From: JAJZSS01 sp964463505
GTDB taxonomy: Bacteria > Chloroflexota > Anaerolineae > Anaerolineales > UBA4823
Assembly (NCBI GenBank): GCA_964463505.1
Contig: CAYXDC010000013.1
Location: 1 to 53,385 of the forward strand
Direction of reading: 5' to 3'
Length of the DNA stretch: 53,385 bases
Below are positions 34,145 to 42,183 of this stretch, piece after piece. The stretch's first letter is position 1, and each line of letters begins with the position of its first letter. Both the position numbers and the translations under genes were made by a program. The notes under the pieces are model-generated. The model ran no database searches. It saw only the letters and a program-made list of their open reading frames with translations, and was not told the DNA's origin.

Positions 34145-34953
34145 TAATGCATGCTTGATTTACGCTCCGGGTGGACAAAAGCGATTTCAAGAATCCAGTC
34201 GATCAAACCGGGTAAGGCTCGGTTTAACCAAATTGCCAGGTGCATAACCGCTGGCATGACTAACGTACGGCGAGGGCGCTGCACCAGTTTCCACACTGCC
34301 TGCGCCACATCCTCTGAACTCAAAAGTAGCCATCCAGGTGTTTTAAAACCTGTTTTGCGCGCTGCACCTGTATGCTGACTGAACTCCGTCTCCACCGCCC
34401 CAGGGTAGATACCCGATACCCGTATCCCAAGAACACCCACTTCACGACGCAAGGCTTCCGTGAAACCACGCAAAGCGAATTTGGACGCAGAATAAATGCT
34501 GAAGGTTGGCGGAGCGATGAAGCCCGCCACAGACGACATATTGATAATGTGCCCACTTTTTTGTGCAATCATGACGGGCAATACCACCTGCGTAAGACGG
34601 ATGACCGCATTCAAATTGACCTGCAGCAGCGCCTCAACATCTACCTGTGGGTCAAGTGCTTCCAGCCAATTCAGTCGACCAAAACCAGCATTATTAAAAA
34701 GTACATCAATACGCTTGAAACGCTCCAGCGCGACAGAGACTAACTCCTGCACCTGTTCTGGCTTGGTTACATCAACCGCCAACGGCAAAGCTTCCCCTCC
34801 CGCCTGACTTATTTCATGAGCCAGTTCTTCCAACCGGTCCAGGCGCCGCGCCGCCAGAACGACCCGATATCCACGCGAACCAAAATAACGGGCAGTAGCG
34901 GCGCCGATCCCAGAAGACGCGCCGGTGATCAATAGTACGGGTTGGTCAGACAT
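34144..34953 (-). CDS. short-chain dehydrogenase/reductase
   Basis: A 269-aa classical SDR. The cofactor motif is TGASSGIGAATA, the structural NNAG motif is in LFNNAGFGRL, the catalytic Ser is in NMSSVAGF and YSASKFAL provides Tyr and Lys. Arg residues after the second strand (AARRLDRLEEL) suggest NADP(H). The start at 34953 has GGAGA 8 nt upstream and places the Rossmann fold at once; an in-frame start at 35031 would add 26 unrelated residues. The substrate is unknown. It ends against a shared terminator with the coiled-coil gene. Confidence 0.9.
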   Translation of the reverse strand: MSDQPVLLITGASSGIGAATARYFGSRGYRVVLAARRLDRLEELAHEISQAGGEALPLAVDVTKPEQVQELVSVALERFKRIDVLFNNAGFGRLNWLEALDPQVDVEALLQVNLNAVIRLTQVVLPVMIAQKSGHIINMSSVAGFIAPPTFSIYSASKFALRGFTEALRREVGVLGIRVSGIYPGAVETEFSQHTGAARKTGFKTPGWLLLSSEDVAQAVWKLVQRPRRTLVMPAVMHLAIWLNRALPGLIDWILEIAFVHPERKSSMH

Positions 34954-35042
34954 CTGTTCTCCATGGTTCCCAATGAGATAAAGTACGCGCAGGCCCTGAT
35001 TATCCTCGATGAAATCATCCTGGTCAACCAATCAATTGCCTC

Positions 35043-35071
35043 TTGACAAAATCAATAATTAATTATATTAT
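35043..35071 (+). promoter_or_regulatory. strong promoter of the membrane protein/winged-helix pair
   Basis: TTGACA (35043-35048), 17 nt, TATTAT (35066-35071). The -35 box is perfect and the spacing ideal. Transcription would start near 35078, inside the first of two palindromes. Confidence 0.78.
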
Positions 35072-35100
35072 ACAAACAGGTTTGCATTACAAACTAGTTT
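35072..35100 (+). promoter_or_regulatory. twin palindromic operator candidate
   Basis: Two related palindromes 17 bp apart: CAAAC-AG-GTTTG (35073-35084) and AAACTAGTTT (35091-35100). As direct repeats ACAAACAGGTTT and ACAAACTAGTTT agree at 10 of 12 positions. They begin at the base after the -10 box and cover the transcription start, the right place for a repressor. The winged-helix protein encoded at 35739-36053 is the obvious candidate. Confidence 0.6.
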
Positions 35101-35115
35101 TCGGAGGACAAGATC

Positions 35116-35742
35116 ATGCAAGATGAAGTAAAAACTGCTCAACAACGTGCCCGCTTGTACTGGTACCGGGATGGGATTAGCGAAATCGCCTTTGGGGTTA
35201 TTTGCCTGTTCTTGGGTCTATACTTTCTCATCCTGGCAGTATTGCCTCCCGGCTCTTTACTTGCCAGTATGCTCAGCATCGGAATGGTCTTCTACATCCT
35301 GGCTTCAGGCTACATCACCACAAAAGCAGTTAACGCTGCCAAAGCACGCCTGGTATACCCACGTAGTGGATACGTGCAGCTAAGACCGCCACCCACTCGT
35401 CGGCGCTATCTGGTGGCCCTGCTTGCCATGCTTATCAGCGGCTCTGTAATTGCTTTACTCTCATTTACCTCAGCCCCTATAAGCTGGATCCCTGCAATCA
35501 GTGGATTCATTTTTGCTGTGGTGTTGGCCTTTTTGGGATATCAAAACAATTTACCACGATTTTATGGGTTGTCCGTTTTAGCCCTGGTAATTGGTATTGC
35601 TGTAGCTATTAGCAATTTGGAGCAAAACCTGGATCTGGCATTGTTCTATACCGGAATAGGCGTGGCAATCATCCTTTCAGGTTTGTTGGTGCTTCGAAAT
35701 TATCTAAAGAGCACACCACTCAGTGGAGAAGAGCTTTCATGA
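35116..35742 (+). CDS. membrane protein of unknown function paired with a regulator
   Basis: A 208-aa protein with about six hydrophobic segments: two near residues 20-65 (FGVICLFLGLYFLIL and a following helix), two near 97-140 and two near 145-195. The first 15 residues and a basic stretch at 75-95 (LRPPPTRRRYL) are soluble. I do not recognise a family. GGAGGA precedes the ATG. Its last four bases (ATGA) overlap the start of a winged-helix gene, which ties the two translationally, as in regulator/membrane-sensor pairs. It has a strong promoter with twin palindromes. Confidence 0.7.
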   Translation: MQDEVKTAQQRARLYWYRDGISEIAFGVICLFLGLYFLILAVLPPGSLLASMLSIGMVFYILASGYITTKAVNAAKARLVYPRSGYVQLRPPPTRRRYLVALLAMLISGSVIALLSFTSAPISWIPAISGFIFAVVLAFLGYQNNLPRFYGLSVLALVIGIAVAISNLEQNLDLALFYTGIGVAIILSGLLVLRNYLKSTPLSGEELS

Positions 35743-36053
35743 GCCCAGACTGGAATGATCTCTCCAATATCGACCGGCTGATCCATGAGCCTGCGCGACT
35801 GATTATCATTGCCACACTGTATGTGGTGGAAAGGGCTGATTTTCTCTACCTGCAAGGAGAGACAGGATTGACCAAGGGGAATTTGTCTTCCCATCTCTCC
35901 AAGCTAGAGGCGGGTGAATATGTTGAAATTGAAAAAACCTACCAGGGCAAAATTCCCCTCACCATCTGCCGCCTGACTGAGGCTGGTCGCAAAGCATTTG
36001 AAGCCTACCGCCTGCACATGCGTCAATTCGTCGAAAAGACCACACCAGAGTAA
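35739..36053 (+). CDS. winged-helix transcriptional regulator
   Basis: A 104-aa DNA-binding protein. Residues about 15-90 form a winged helix: IHEPARLIIIATLYVVERADF, LQGETGLTKGNLSSHLSKLEAG (recognition helix) and the wing VEIEKTYQGKIPLTICRLTEAGRKAF. This is the single-domain ArsR/MarR-like type found beside membrane proteins; no metal-binding cysteines are present. It overlaps the upstream membrane-protein gene by four bases. Autoregulation through the twin palindromes at the operon promoter is likely but inferred. Confidence 0.85.
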   Translation: MSPDWNDLSNIDRLIHEPARLIIIATLYVVERADFLYLQGETGLTKGNLSSHLSKLEAGEYVEIEKTYQGKIPLTICRLTEAGRKAFEAYRLHMRQFVEKTTPE

Positions 36054-36092
36054 TGGATTTCTATAAAATATTCAATCAACCCAGGTAAATGG

Positions 36093-37760
36093 TCATTCGA
36101 TCCAGCTGGCATCTCGCACCTGACGGGTCAGAGTGCTTTGCTGGATCTCCCATACTTCACTGGCAAAACCCTCAATAAAAAATCGATCATGTACAACTGC
36201 AATCACAGCCCCGTGATAACTTGCCAGAGCTTTTTCGAAGCTCGCTCGCGCCGGGATATCCAGATGATTGATCGGTTCGTCCAGTAACAGCAGGTTACAT
36301 CCCTGTGCTACCAGGCAAGCCAGAGTAAGACGCGCCCGCTCTCCATAGGAAAGGTTCCCGACCAGAGTGAAGACATCATCACCGGTAAACAGAAACTGAT
36401 GTAAAAATGTGCGCCCAGCGGTCTCAGTGAATGCCGCTTGCATCATAATCGTCCTCAGTACATCCACCTGAGGATCGAGCTCTTCCTGTTCCTGCGCCAT
36501 ATAGCCTAGACGCACACTTAGCCCGAGGTACATCTCTCCGACCAACACTGGAAGCCGCCCGGCAAGTGTGCGTAATAGGGTTGTCTTCCCCGCCCCATTT
36601 GGACCAATTAGCGCTATGCGACTGCCTTGTTGAACACTGGCTGAGATTCCACTAACCAGTGTCACCCCATCGAACCCAATGGATAGATCATCCAGGCGCA
36701 AGACGTCTCGCCCGCTGGCAGACGCGGCCCCAAAATCCAATTTCATTTGCCAGGTGGAGCGCGGTTTCTCCAGGCGGTCTTCGGTTTGAAGTTTCTCCAG
36801 GCGCTGCTCCAAAGCTTTTGCCCGCCGGACAGTTCCTGCACTGCGGTTGCCAAAGAAACCTCTGGCAAATTTATCATTGGTGTCCGCCTTACCGCCCTTG
36901 CGAAAACGAGCCACGCTGCGTATGGCGCTCGCCGAACGGCGCAGACGCCCAATTTCATCTTGCTGATCGCGGTAAGCCTGCCAACGCTTCTCTTGCTCAG
37001 CAATTTTGTGTTCGAGATAAGCTGAGTAATTACCCGAAAATGAGCGCAGGGTGTGCGTAACTGGGTCAAGTTCCAAGATTCCGGTGGCAATGCGATCCAA
37101 AAATGCCCGATCATGCGAGACGACCAGCATCCCCGAAGCGGTCAATTGAGGCGAGCTGCACAACCAGTCTTCCAACCACTCCAACATTTCAATATCCAGA
37201 TGATTGGTAGGTTCATCCAATAAGAGTAGTTTAGGTTGAGCGAGTAAAACACCCGCTAACGCCAGGCGTGTTTTCTGACCACCACTCAAATGGGCGACAG
37301 GCAGGTCTTTGGATAGCCCACCTAAACCAAGCCCTGCCAGTACGAGCGGTGCAAGCCTCTCCAACATAACAGCCTGTTCCAAACGGTATAGCACCTGATC
37401 ATAGGTTTGTTGTAACAAAACATCCTGGGGGGTCTCTGCTAGCTTTGCTGCCAGGCGCATGAGGTCCTGCTCGATGACTTGCAGGTCATTTTCGGGACCT
37501 GATAAATAAGATTCCAAAGTATCGAATGGACGAGGATGCTGCCCCTGCGGCAGATAACCTATGCGCAGACTAGGTGGATCCAGCTGGATACTCCCCGAAT
37601 CCGCTTGCTCATGCCTGGCAATTAAACGCAACAGGGTCGTTTTTCCACTGCCATTCGACCCGATCAAGCCTAATCTTTCGCCCGGGCTGACCACCAGGTT
37701 TATATCTTTAAGAATAGTTTCAATCCCGTAGGATTTCGAGATGTTCGAAATTTTTAGCAT
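36093..37760 (-). CDS. ABC-F family ATPase (ribosome-associated)
   Basis: A 555-aa protein with two ABC ATPase domains and no membrane segment. Domain 1: Walker A GSNGSGKTTLL, signature LSGGQKTRLALAG, Walker B LLLLDEPTNHLD. Linker: a charged helical region of about 80-100 residues (AEQEKRWQAYRDQQDEIGRL). Domain 2: Walker A GPNGAGKTTLL, signature LSYGERARLTLA, Walker B LLLLDEPINHLD. The family works on the ribosome E site, either as housekeeping factors or as antibiotic-target-protection proteins. The leader contains a leader peptide and hairpins as in drug-inducible members, which favours the protection role. The ATG at 37760 starts the first domain; its ribosome site (CAGGTTGTT) can pair with the leader peptide region. 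Confidence 0.9.
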   Translation of the reverse strand: MLKISNISKSYGIETILKDINLVVSPGERLGLIGSNGSGKTTLLRLIARHEQADSGSIQLDPPSLRIGYLPQGQHPRPFDTLESYLSGPENDLQVIEQDLMRLAAKLAETPQDVLLQQTYDQVLYRLEQAVMLERLAPLVLAGLGLGGLSKDLPVAHLSGGQKTRLALAGVLLAQPKLLLLDEPTNHLDIEMLEWLEDWLCSSPQLTASGMLVVSHDRAFLDRIATGILELDPVTHTLRSFSGNYSAYLEHKIAEQEKRWQAYRDQQDEIGRLRRSASAIRSVARFRKGGKADTNDKFARGFFGNRSAGTVRRAKALEQRLEKLQTEDRLEKPRSTWQMKLDFGAASASGRDVLRLDDLSIGFDGVTLVSGISASVQQGSRIALIGPNGAGKTTLLRTLAGRLPVLVGEMYLGLSVRLGYMAQEQEELDPQVDVLRTIMMQAAFTETAGRTFLHQFLFTGDDVFTLVGNLSYGERARLTLACLVAQGCNLLLLDEPINHLDIPARASFEKALASYHGAVIAVVHDRFFIEGFASEVWEIQQSTLTRQVRDASWIE

Positions 37761-37914
37761 AACAACCTGCCTTTTAAAAACAAAAACCGCGAGCATCCGC
37801 TCCCGGCAAATCCGCAAATCCCATGGTGATGCTCAAAAAATGATTCTGTTACAGGTTGTTCACAATCATCCCAATCACCTCAAGTGATAATTTACTGCTG
37901 CCGGAATTATACCA
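37761..37914 (-). promoter_or_regulatory. attenuator leader of the ABC-F gene
   Basis: Read on the minus strand. An extended -10 promoter (TGGTATAAT, 37914-37906) is followed by a six-codon leader peptide with a strong Shine-Dalgarno. Then come a hairpin GAGCATC / GATGCTC (37834-37828 with 37797-37791) with a 30-nt loop, a T-run TTTTTGTTTTT and the ABC-F ribosome site. CAGGTTGTT just before the ABC-F ATG (37769-37761) is perfectly complementary over 9 bp to AACAACCTG, codons 4-6 of the leader peptide (37860-37852). The layout is that of ribosome-mediated attenuation, known for several ABC-F resistance genes. Confidence 0.65.
37849..37869 (-). CDS. six-codon leader peptide upstream of the ABC-F gene
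   Basis: ATG-ATT-GTG-AAC-AAC-CTG-TAA, encoding MIVNNL. GAGGTGAT ends 8 nt or less before the ATG and matches eight bases of the conserved 16S 3' end, stronger than the site of the ABC-F gene itself. The last three sense codons are the half of the leader that can pair with the ABC-F ribosome site, so a ribosome stalled here would free it. Confidence 0.55.
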   Translation of the reverse strand: MIVNNL

Positions 37915-37921
37915 TCAGTTA

Positions 37922-37938
37922 AACAGAATAATTCTGTT
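37922..37938. promoter_or_regulatory. 17-bp palindrome between divergent genes
   Basis: AACAGAAT-A-ATTCTGTT, a perfect palindrome with 8-bp arms, 8 nt upstream of the extended -10 of the ABC-F promoter and about 100 nt before the acyl-CoA synthetase start. A related half (ATTCTGTT) recurs at 37843-37850. It is a likely operator for a dimeric regulator. Confidence 0.5.
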
Positions 37939-38040
37939 CTCCAATAAGGTTGCAGGTTCGTCCAATTACATATAGAATACACCCTAATCATCCAGATTAT
38001 GCCGGCATTTACCGGCTCCTTCGCCAAAGGAGATCCGCTG

Positions 38041-39996
38041 ATGAGTGATACATTCGACTTTGGGGGCGACATTGTTTGGCACCCGGGGCCGGACTATATC
38101 GAACGGGCAAACCTGAGCCATTTTATGTGGCAGCATCGCATCCAGAACTATGCTGAATTGATGCGCCGCTCCACGGAAGATCCGGCCTGGTTCACGGAAG
38201 CTGTGCTGAATTTCCTGGATATCCGCTTTCAACAACCTTACTCACAAGTATTAAATATGAGCCGTGGCCCAGCCTGGCCAATCTGGTGCCAGGATGCCCA
38301 GCTGAATATCACCACCAACTGCCTGGATCGCTACCTGGATACTCCTGCTGCCTCACGCCCTGCCTTAATATGGGAGGGTGAGGAAGGCACAACGCGCACT
38401 CTAACCTACGCAGACTTATCTCGACAAGTCAATCAAGTCGCGAATGCTTTACGCTCGTTGGGATGCAGCAAAGGAGACGTTATTGGTCTTTTTATGCCAA
38501 TGGTGCCGGAGATTGTCAGCGCACTCCTGGCAATTGCGCGCATCGGGGCAGTTATCTTACCGCTTTTCTCCGGTTATGGTCCTGGAGCCATTGCCACACG
38601 CCTGGCTGACGCTAACGCCAAAGCACTATTTACAGTGGATGGCACATTGCGCCGCGGCAAACAAGTGGAGATGAAATCCATTGTAGACAAAGCCGCTGAG
38701 CAGGTTCCTACCTTACAGCACGTAATCGTCCTTGAGCAGGTGGGGCTGGATATTCCGATGATGAGCGGGCGGGACTATTGGTGGCAGCACCTGATAGAAA
38801 ACCAACCAGACGCCTGTGAAGCCGAACTTACCGCCGCCGAAGATATCCTGATGATCCTGTACACATCTGGTACCTCCGGTCGCCCCAAAGGCGCTGTCCA
38901 TACCCATTGCGGATTCCCGATCAAGGCCGCTCAAGATATGGCCTTTGGAACCGATGTCCACCCTGGCGACTTGATTTACTGGATCACGGATATGGGCTGG
39001 ATGATGGGTCCCTGGCTGGTTTTCGGTTCACTCGTGCTCGGCGCAACTTTTCTAATTTACGATGGCGCACCCGATTACCCCGGACCAGATCGTTTGTGGG
39101 CGCTCGTAGCCCGCCATCGCATCACCACATTGGGCGTCTCGCCCACGCTGGTGCGCGCGCTTATCCCGCATGGCAACCAGTTTTTTCGCAAACATGATCT
39201 TTCCTCGCTGCGTTTTTTTGCTTCGACAGGCGAGCCATGGAATCCTGCCCCATGGATGTGGTTATTCCGGGAGGTTGGTGAAGGCCGGCGTCCGGTCATC
39301 AACTATTCTGGTGGCACAGAAATCTCGGGGGGCATTGTGATGGGCAATCCATTGCTCCCGCTCAAACCATGCGCTTTCTCGGCTCCCTGCCCCGGGATTG
39401 CGGCAGATATTTACGACGAATCAGGGCAGTCGCTGCGAGGGCAGGTGGGTGAACTGGTTATTAAAGCCCCCTGGATCGGGATGACACGCGGTTTTTGGGG
39501 TGATCCTCAGCGTTACTTGGATACTTACTGGTCGCGCTATCCGGGTGTGTGGCAGCATGGGGATTTCGCTGCCGTGGATTCCGATGGGATGTGGTACATC
39601 TTGGGTCGTTCAGATGATACGATCAAGGTCGCTGGCAAGCGACTGGGGCCGGCTGAAATAGAATCGCTGATGGTGCAGCATCCCACTGTCATTGAAGCGG
39701 CTGCCATCGGCGTACCTGACGAAATCAAGGGCAATGCCCTGGTTGTTTACTGTGTCCTGGCAGTGGGCTGTGGAGTTTGTGAAGAACTGCGCCAGGAGCT
39801 CTACCAGCACCTGGTCAATAATCTAGGCAAGTCTCTCGCCCCGAAAGCGATCTATTTTGTGTCAGATCTACCCAAGACGCGCAACGCCAAGGTCATGCGC
39901 CGTATGATCCGGGCAGCTTACCTGGGCGAGGACCCGGGCGATACATCATCACTGGTAAATCCAGAAGCTGTGGAAGAAATCCGCAGAGCCTTGTAA
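38041..39996 (+). CDS. acyl-CoA synthetase, acetyl-CoA synthetase-like (AMP-forming)
   Basis: A 651-aa ANL-superfamily ligase. The N-terminus resembles acetyl-CoA synthetases; the P-loop is LYTSGTSGRPKGAVHTH, then TDMGWMMGPWLVFGSLVLGA, the adenylate motif NYSGGTEISGG, the hinge region GMWYILGRSDDTIKVAGKRL and a C-terminal lysine in TRNAKVMRRMIR (PTRxGK-like, a common acetylation site, with Ala instead of Gly). A short-chain carboxylate such as acetate or propionate is likely. AAAGGAG 8 nt before the ATG at 38041 decides the start; an ATG at 37999 is in frame but has no such site. It forms an operon with a small protein and an acyl-CoA dehydrogenase, which points to fatty or branched-chain acid catabolism. 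Confidence 0.9.
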   Translation: MSDTFDFGGDIVWHPGPDYIERANLSHFMWQHRIQNYAELMRRSTEDPAWFTEAVLNFLDIRFQQPYSQVLNMSRGPAWPIWCQDAQLNITTNCLDRYLDTPAASRPALIWEGEEGTTRTLTYADLSRQVNQVANALRSLGCSKGDVIGLFMPMVPEIVSALLAIARIGAVILPLFSGYGPGAIATRLADANAKALFTVDGTLRRGKQVEMKSIVDKAAEQVPTLQHVIVLEQVGLDIPMMSGRDYWWQHLIENQPDACEAELTAAEDILMILYTSGTSGRPKGAVHTHCGFPIKAAQDMAFGTDVHPGDLIYWITDMGWMMGPWLVFGSLVLGATFLIYDGAPDYPGPDRLWALVARHRITTLGVSPTLVRALIPHGNQFFRKHDLSSLRFFASTGEPWNPAPWMWLFREVGEGRRPVINYSGGTEISGGIVMGNPLLPLKPCAFSAPCPGIAADIYDESGQSLRGQVGELVIKAPWIGMTRGFWGDPQRYLDTYWSRYPGVWQHGDFAAVDSDGMWYILGRSDDTIKVAGKRLGPAEIESLMVQHPTVIEAAAIGVPDEIKGNALVVYCVLAVGCGVCEELRQELYQHLVNNLGKSLAPKAIYFVSDLPKTRNAKVMRRMIRAAYLGEDPGDTSSLVNPEAVEEIRRAL

Positions 39997-40006
39997 GGAG
40001 ATCTAT

Positions 40007-40210
40007 ATGCCAACACCCCGCATGCGTATCGCTAATTTAGATGAGGCCAGCTTAAAAAAATTACGCACGCTCGAAGAAGCTATGGGAGCGACAATCCTCG
40101 CTTTAGAACCTATTTACCCGGTGGCGCAGCTTACCCCTGAACAACTTGAGATACTCCAGAAACTTGAAAAAGAACTGGGTGTAGTCCTGATCGCCTATCA
40201 AACCAGCTAA
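40007..40210 (+). CDS. small protein with an internal repeat
   Basis: A 67-aa protein, unrecognised. Two similar halves are visible: LKKLRTLEEAMGATILALEP and LEILQKLEKELGVVLIAYQ, each a short amphipathic helix followed by a hydrophobic strand. No cysteine, no membrane segment. AAGGAG lies 7 nt before the ATG. It lies 10 nt after the acyl-CoA synthetase and 36 nt before the acyl-CoA dehydrogenase, so it is translated from the same message and may be an accessory to one of these enzymes. Confidence 0.7.
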   Translation: MPTPRMRIANLDEASLKKLRTLEEAMGATILALEPIYPVAQLTPEQLEILQKLEKELGVVLIAYQTS

Positions 40211-40246
40211 CCTCTAACCACAACTTTCGTTTATGGGAGGGCCATC

Positions 40247-41395
40247 ATGAATTTCGACTTAACTGAAGAGCAATCTATGTGGCGTGCTACAGTACACGGG
40301 TTTGTAGCGCAAGAAGTCAAACCACATGCTCGCGAGGTCGATGAAGAAGCTCGCTTTAACCAGGAAGCAGTTCGCAAAATGGGTCCGTTGGGCTTACTAG
40401 GTCTTAACGTTCCCGAGGAATTTGGCGGGGCAGGTGTAGATTCCGTTTCAGCTGCGATAGCAATTGAAGAGCTGGGTTGGGGATGCGGCAGCACTGCCCT
40501 GGCAATCGCAGCCCACAATGGATTGGGATGCGCTCCTATCGCCTTGTTCGGCAGTCAGGCGCTCAAAGAAACCTTCCTGCCTCCCGTCGCCACCGGAACT
40601 GGAAAACTGGCAGCCCTGGCGCTCACCGAACCAGGTGCAGGATCGGACTTAAAAGGTGGGGTTTTAACCAAAGCTGAAAAAATTGGAAATGAATGGGTGA
40701 TCAACGGTAATAAGATGTGGTGCACAAACGCCAGCGTGGCCGATTTTATCATCACCCTGGTGCGCACCGGCAAAGACAAGGGATCGCATTCGCTTAGTTT
40801 GATTGTTGTTCCAACCAATACCCCTGGTTTGCAGATTGGCCCTGCCGAGAAAAAGATGGGGCTCAAAGGTTCTCCCACGCATGCAGTCAACTATGAAAAT
40901 GTAACGGTTCCTTTAGCATATGTCCTTGACGAGCCTGGTGCTGGTTTGCGCCAGACTCTGAGTGTGCTGGATGGCGGACGGGTGAGTATTGGGGCTCTGT
41001 CAGTTGGACTGGCCCAGGCAGCTTATGAGGAAGCTCTACAATATGCGCAGGAAAGGCAAACTTTTGGGCAACCGCTGGTGGAGCACCAGGCCATCCAATG
41101 GATGCTGGCTGATGCCGCCACTGAGATCCAATCCGCGCGCCTGCTCGTCCGTTATGCAGCCTGGTTAAAAGGCGAAGGGCGACCGTATACTCAGGAAGCC
41201 GCCATGGCAAAATTATATGCCACTGAGATGGGCGAGCGTGTGTGCCGCAATGCGATCCAGGTGCATGGTGGGTATGGATATAGTCGAGAATTCCCGGTTG
41301 AACGGATATATCGCGACGCCCGCCTGATGACGATTGGTGAAGGCACCAGTGAAATTCAGCGCCTGGTGATCGCCCGCCAGATACTCCACAATTAA
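40247..41395 (+). CDS. acyl-CoA dehydrogenase
   Basis: A 382-aa flavoenzyme that oxidises acyl-CoA to enoyl-CoA and passes electrons to ETF. Family landmarks are FDLTEEQSMWRATVHGFVAQ, LALTEPGAGSDL (FAD/substrate signature 1), NGNKMWCTNASVADF, RQTFGQPLVEHQAIQWMLAD, IQVHGGYGYSREFPVERIYRD (signature 2) and the catalytic Glu in TIGEGTSEIQRL, placed as in short/medium-chain and butyryl-CoA enzymes. GGGAGG lies upstream of the ATG. With the acyl-CoA synthetase it gives an activation-then-dehydrogenation pair; chain length is not determinable. Confidence 0.94.
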   Translation: MNFDLTEEQSMWRATVHGFVAQEVKPHAREVDEEARFNQEAVRKMGPLGLLGLNVPEEFGGAGVDSVSAAIAIEELGWGCGSTALAIAAHNGLGCAPIALFGSQALKETFLPPVATGTGKLAALALTEPGAGSDLKGGVLTKAEKIGNEWVINGNKMWCTNASVADFIITLVRTGKDKGSHSLSLIVVPTNTPGLQIGPAEKKMGLKGSPTHAVNYENVTVPLAYVLDEPGAGLRQTLSVLDGGRVSIGALSVGLAQAAYEEALQYAQERQTFGQPLVEHQAIQWMLADAATEIQSARLLVRYAAWLKGEGRPYTQEAAMAKLYATEMGERVCRNAIQVHGGYGYSREFPVERIYRDARLMTIGEGTSEIQRLVIARQILHN

Positions 41396-41400
41396 TCAAA

Positions 41401-41439
41401 ATCGACCGGCTCGCGGATCATCTACTCGAGCCGGTCGAT
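41401..41439 (-). terminator. terminator of lepB (minus) and acyl-CoA dehydrogenase gene
   Basis: A perfect 13-bp stem (41401-41413 with 41427-41439) with a 13-nt loop. On the minus strand it is followed by TTTTGATT, so it terminates lepB; on the plus strand it has no T-run. Confidence 0.7.
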
Positions 41440-41463
41440 CGAATTTACAAGCCCTATTGGATA

Positions 41464-42066
41464 TCAGTTATCAGAAGCTACTGCGCTGCTGGTATTCAAT
41501 GCTTTCCATTCAGAGGGCGGCCAATAAACGACCTCAGCTTTCCCAATCACATTCTTCAATGGCACCATCCCCCAACTGTGTGAATCGGATGAATTATTAC
41601 GATTATCACCCAACACAAATAAGGAATTCGCAGGCACCTGCCATTCACCGTCATAATTTGGCGCAGAATTGATGTACGGCTCTTCTAAAATGCTGCCATT
41701 TACGATCACTTGATTATCCCGCACCACTACAGTATCACCTGGCAAGCCAATAACTCGCTTGATGTACGGCTCGCGGCCAGGGTCGGGAGGGTAATGAAAA
41801 ACAACCACATCACCACGTTCCGGCTCGCCCAATTTATAAGCAACCTTATTTACAATCACATAGTCACCTGCATAAAGAGTAGGTTGCATACTGATTGATT
41901 CAATGCGTATGCGAGCAGAAATCGCATTGATCCCAAGGAACAGGACTAGCGAAAGCACAACAGTTTCCAAGACATCAATAATAAAACGCCGAACACTCCC
42001 GCGGTTGTTATCTTCGGGGAGATCCAGTTCTGGATCGGGAATAATTTCCGTTTCGAAATTCTCCAT
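41464..42066 (-). CDS. lepB: signal peptidase I
   Basis: A 200-aa membrane-bound serine peptidase that removes signal peptides from exported proteins. An N-terminal cytoplasmic tail of about 30 residues is followed by one transmembrane helix (VLETVVLSLVLFLGINAI). The catalytic Ser is in ESISMQPTLYAGD and the Lys in YIKRVIGLPGD; box E reads GDNRNNSSDSHSWG. The short single-helix form is typical of Gram-positive-type enzymes. A TATAAT-like box at 42168-42173 on the minus strand lies about 100 nt upstream. Confidence 0.93.
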   Translation of the reverse strand: MENFETEIIPDPELDLPEDNNRGSVRRFIIDVLETVVLSLVLFLGINAISARIRIESISMQPTLYAGDYVIVNKVAYKLGEPERGDVVVFHYPPDPGREPYIKRVIGLPGDTVVVRDNQVIVNGSILEEPYINSAPNYDGEWQVPANSLFVLGDNRNNSSDSHSWGMVPLKNVIGKAEVVYWPPSEWKALNTSSAVASDN

Positions 42067-42183
42067 GCCTGCACATTCCTGAAACGCTTTTGCGCTTTTA
42101 TGTTTAAAGATTCCGCAGGGCAGAAAAAATGGCGTTATTTTCTCCCACCAATGCGTAGCACCTGGATATTATACGCCTTTTTG

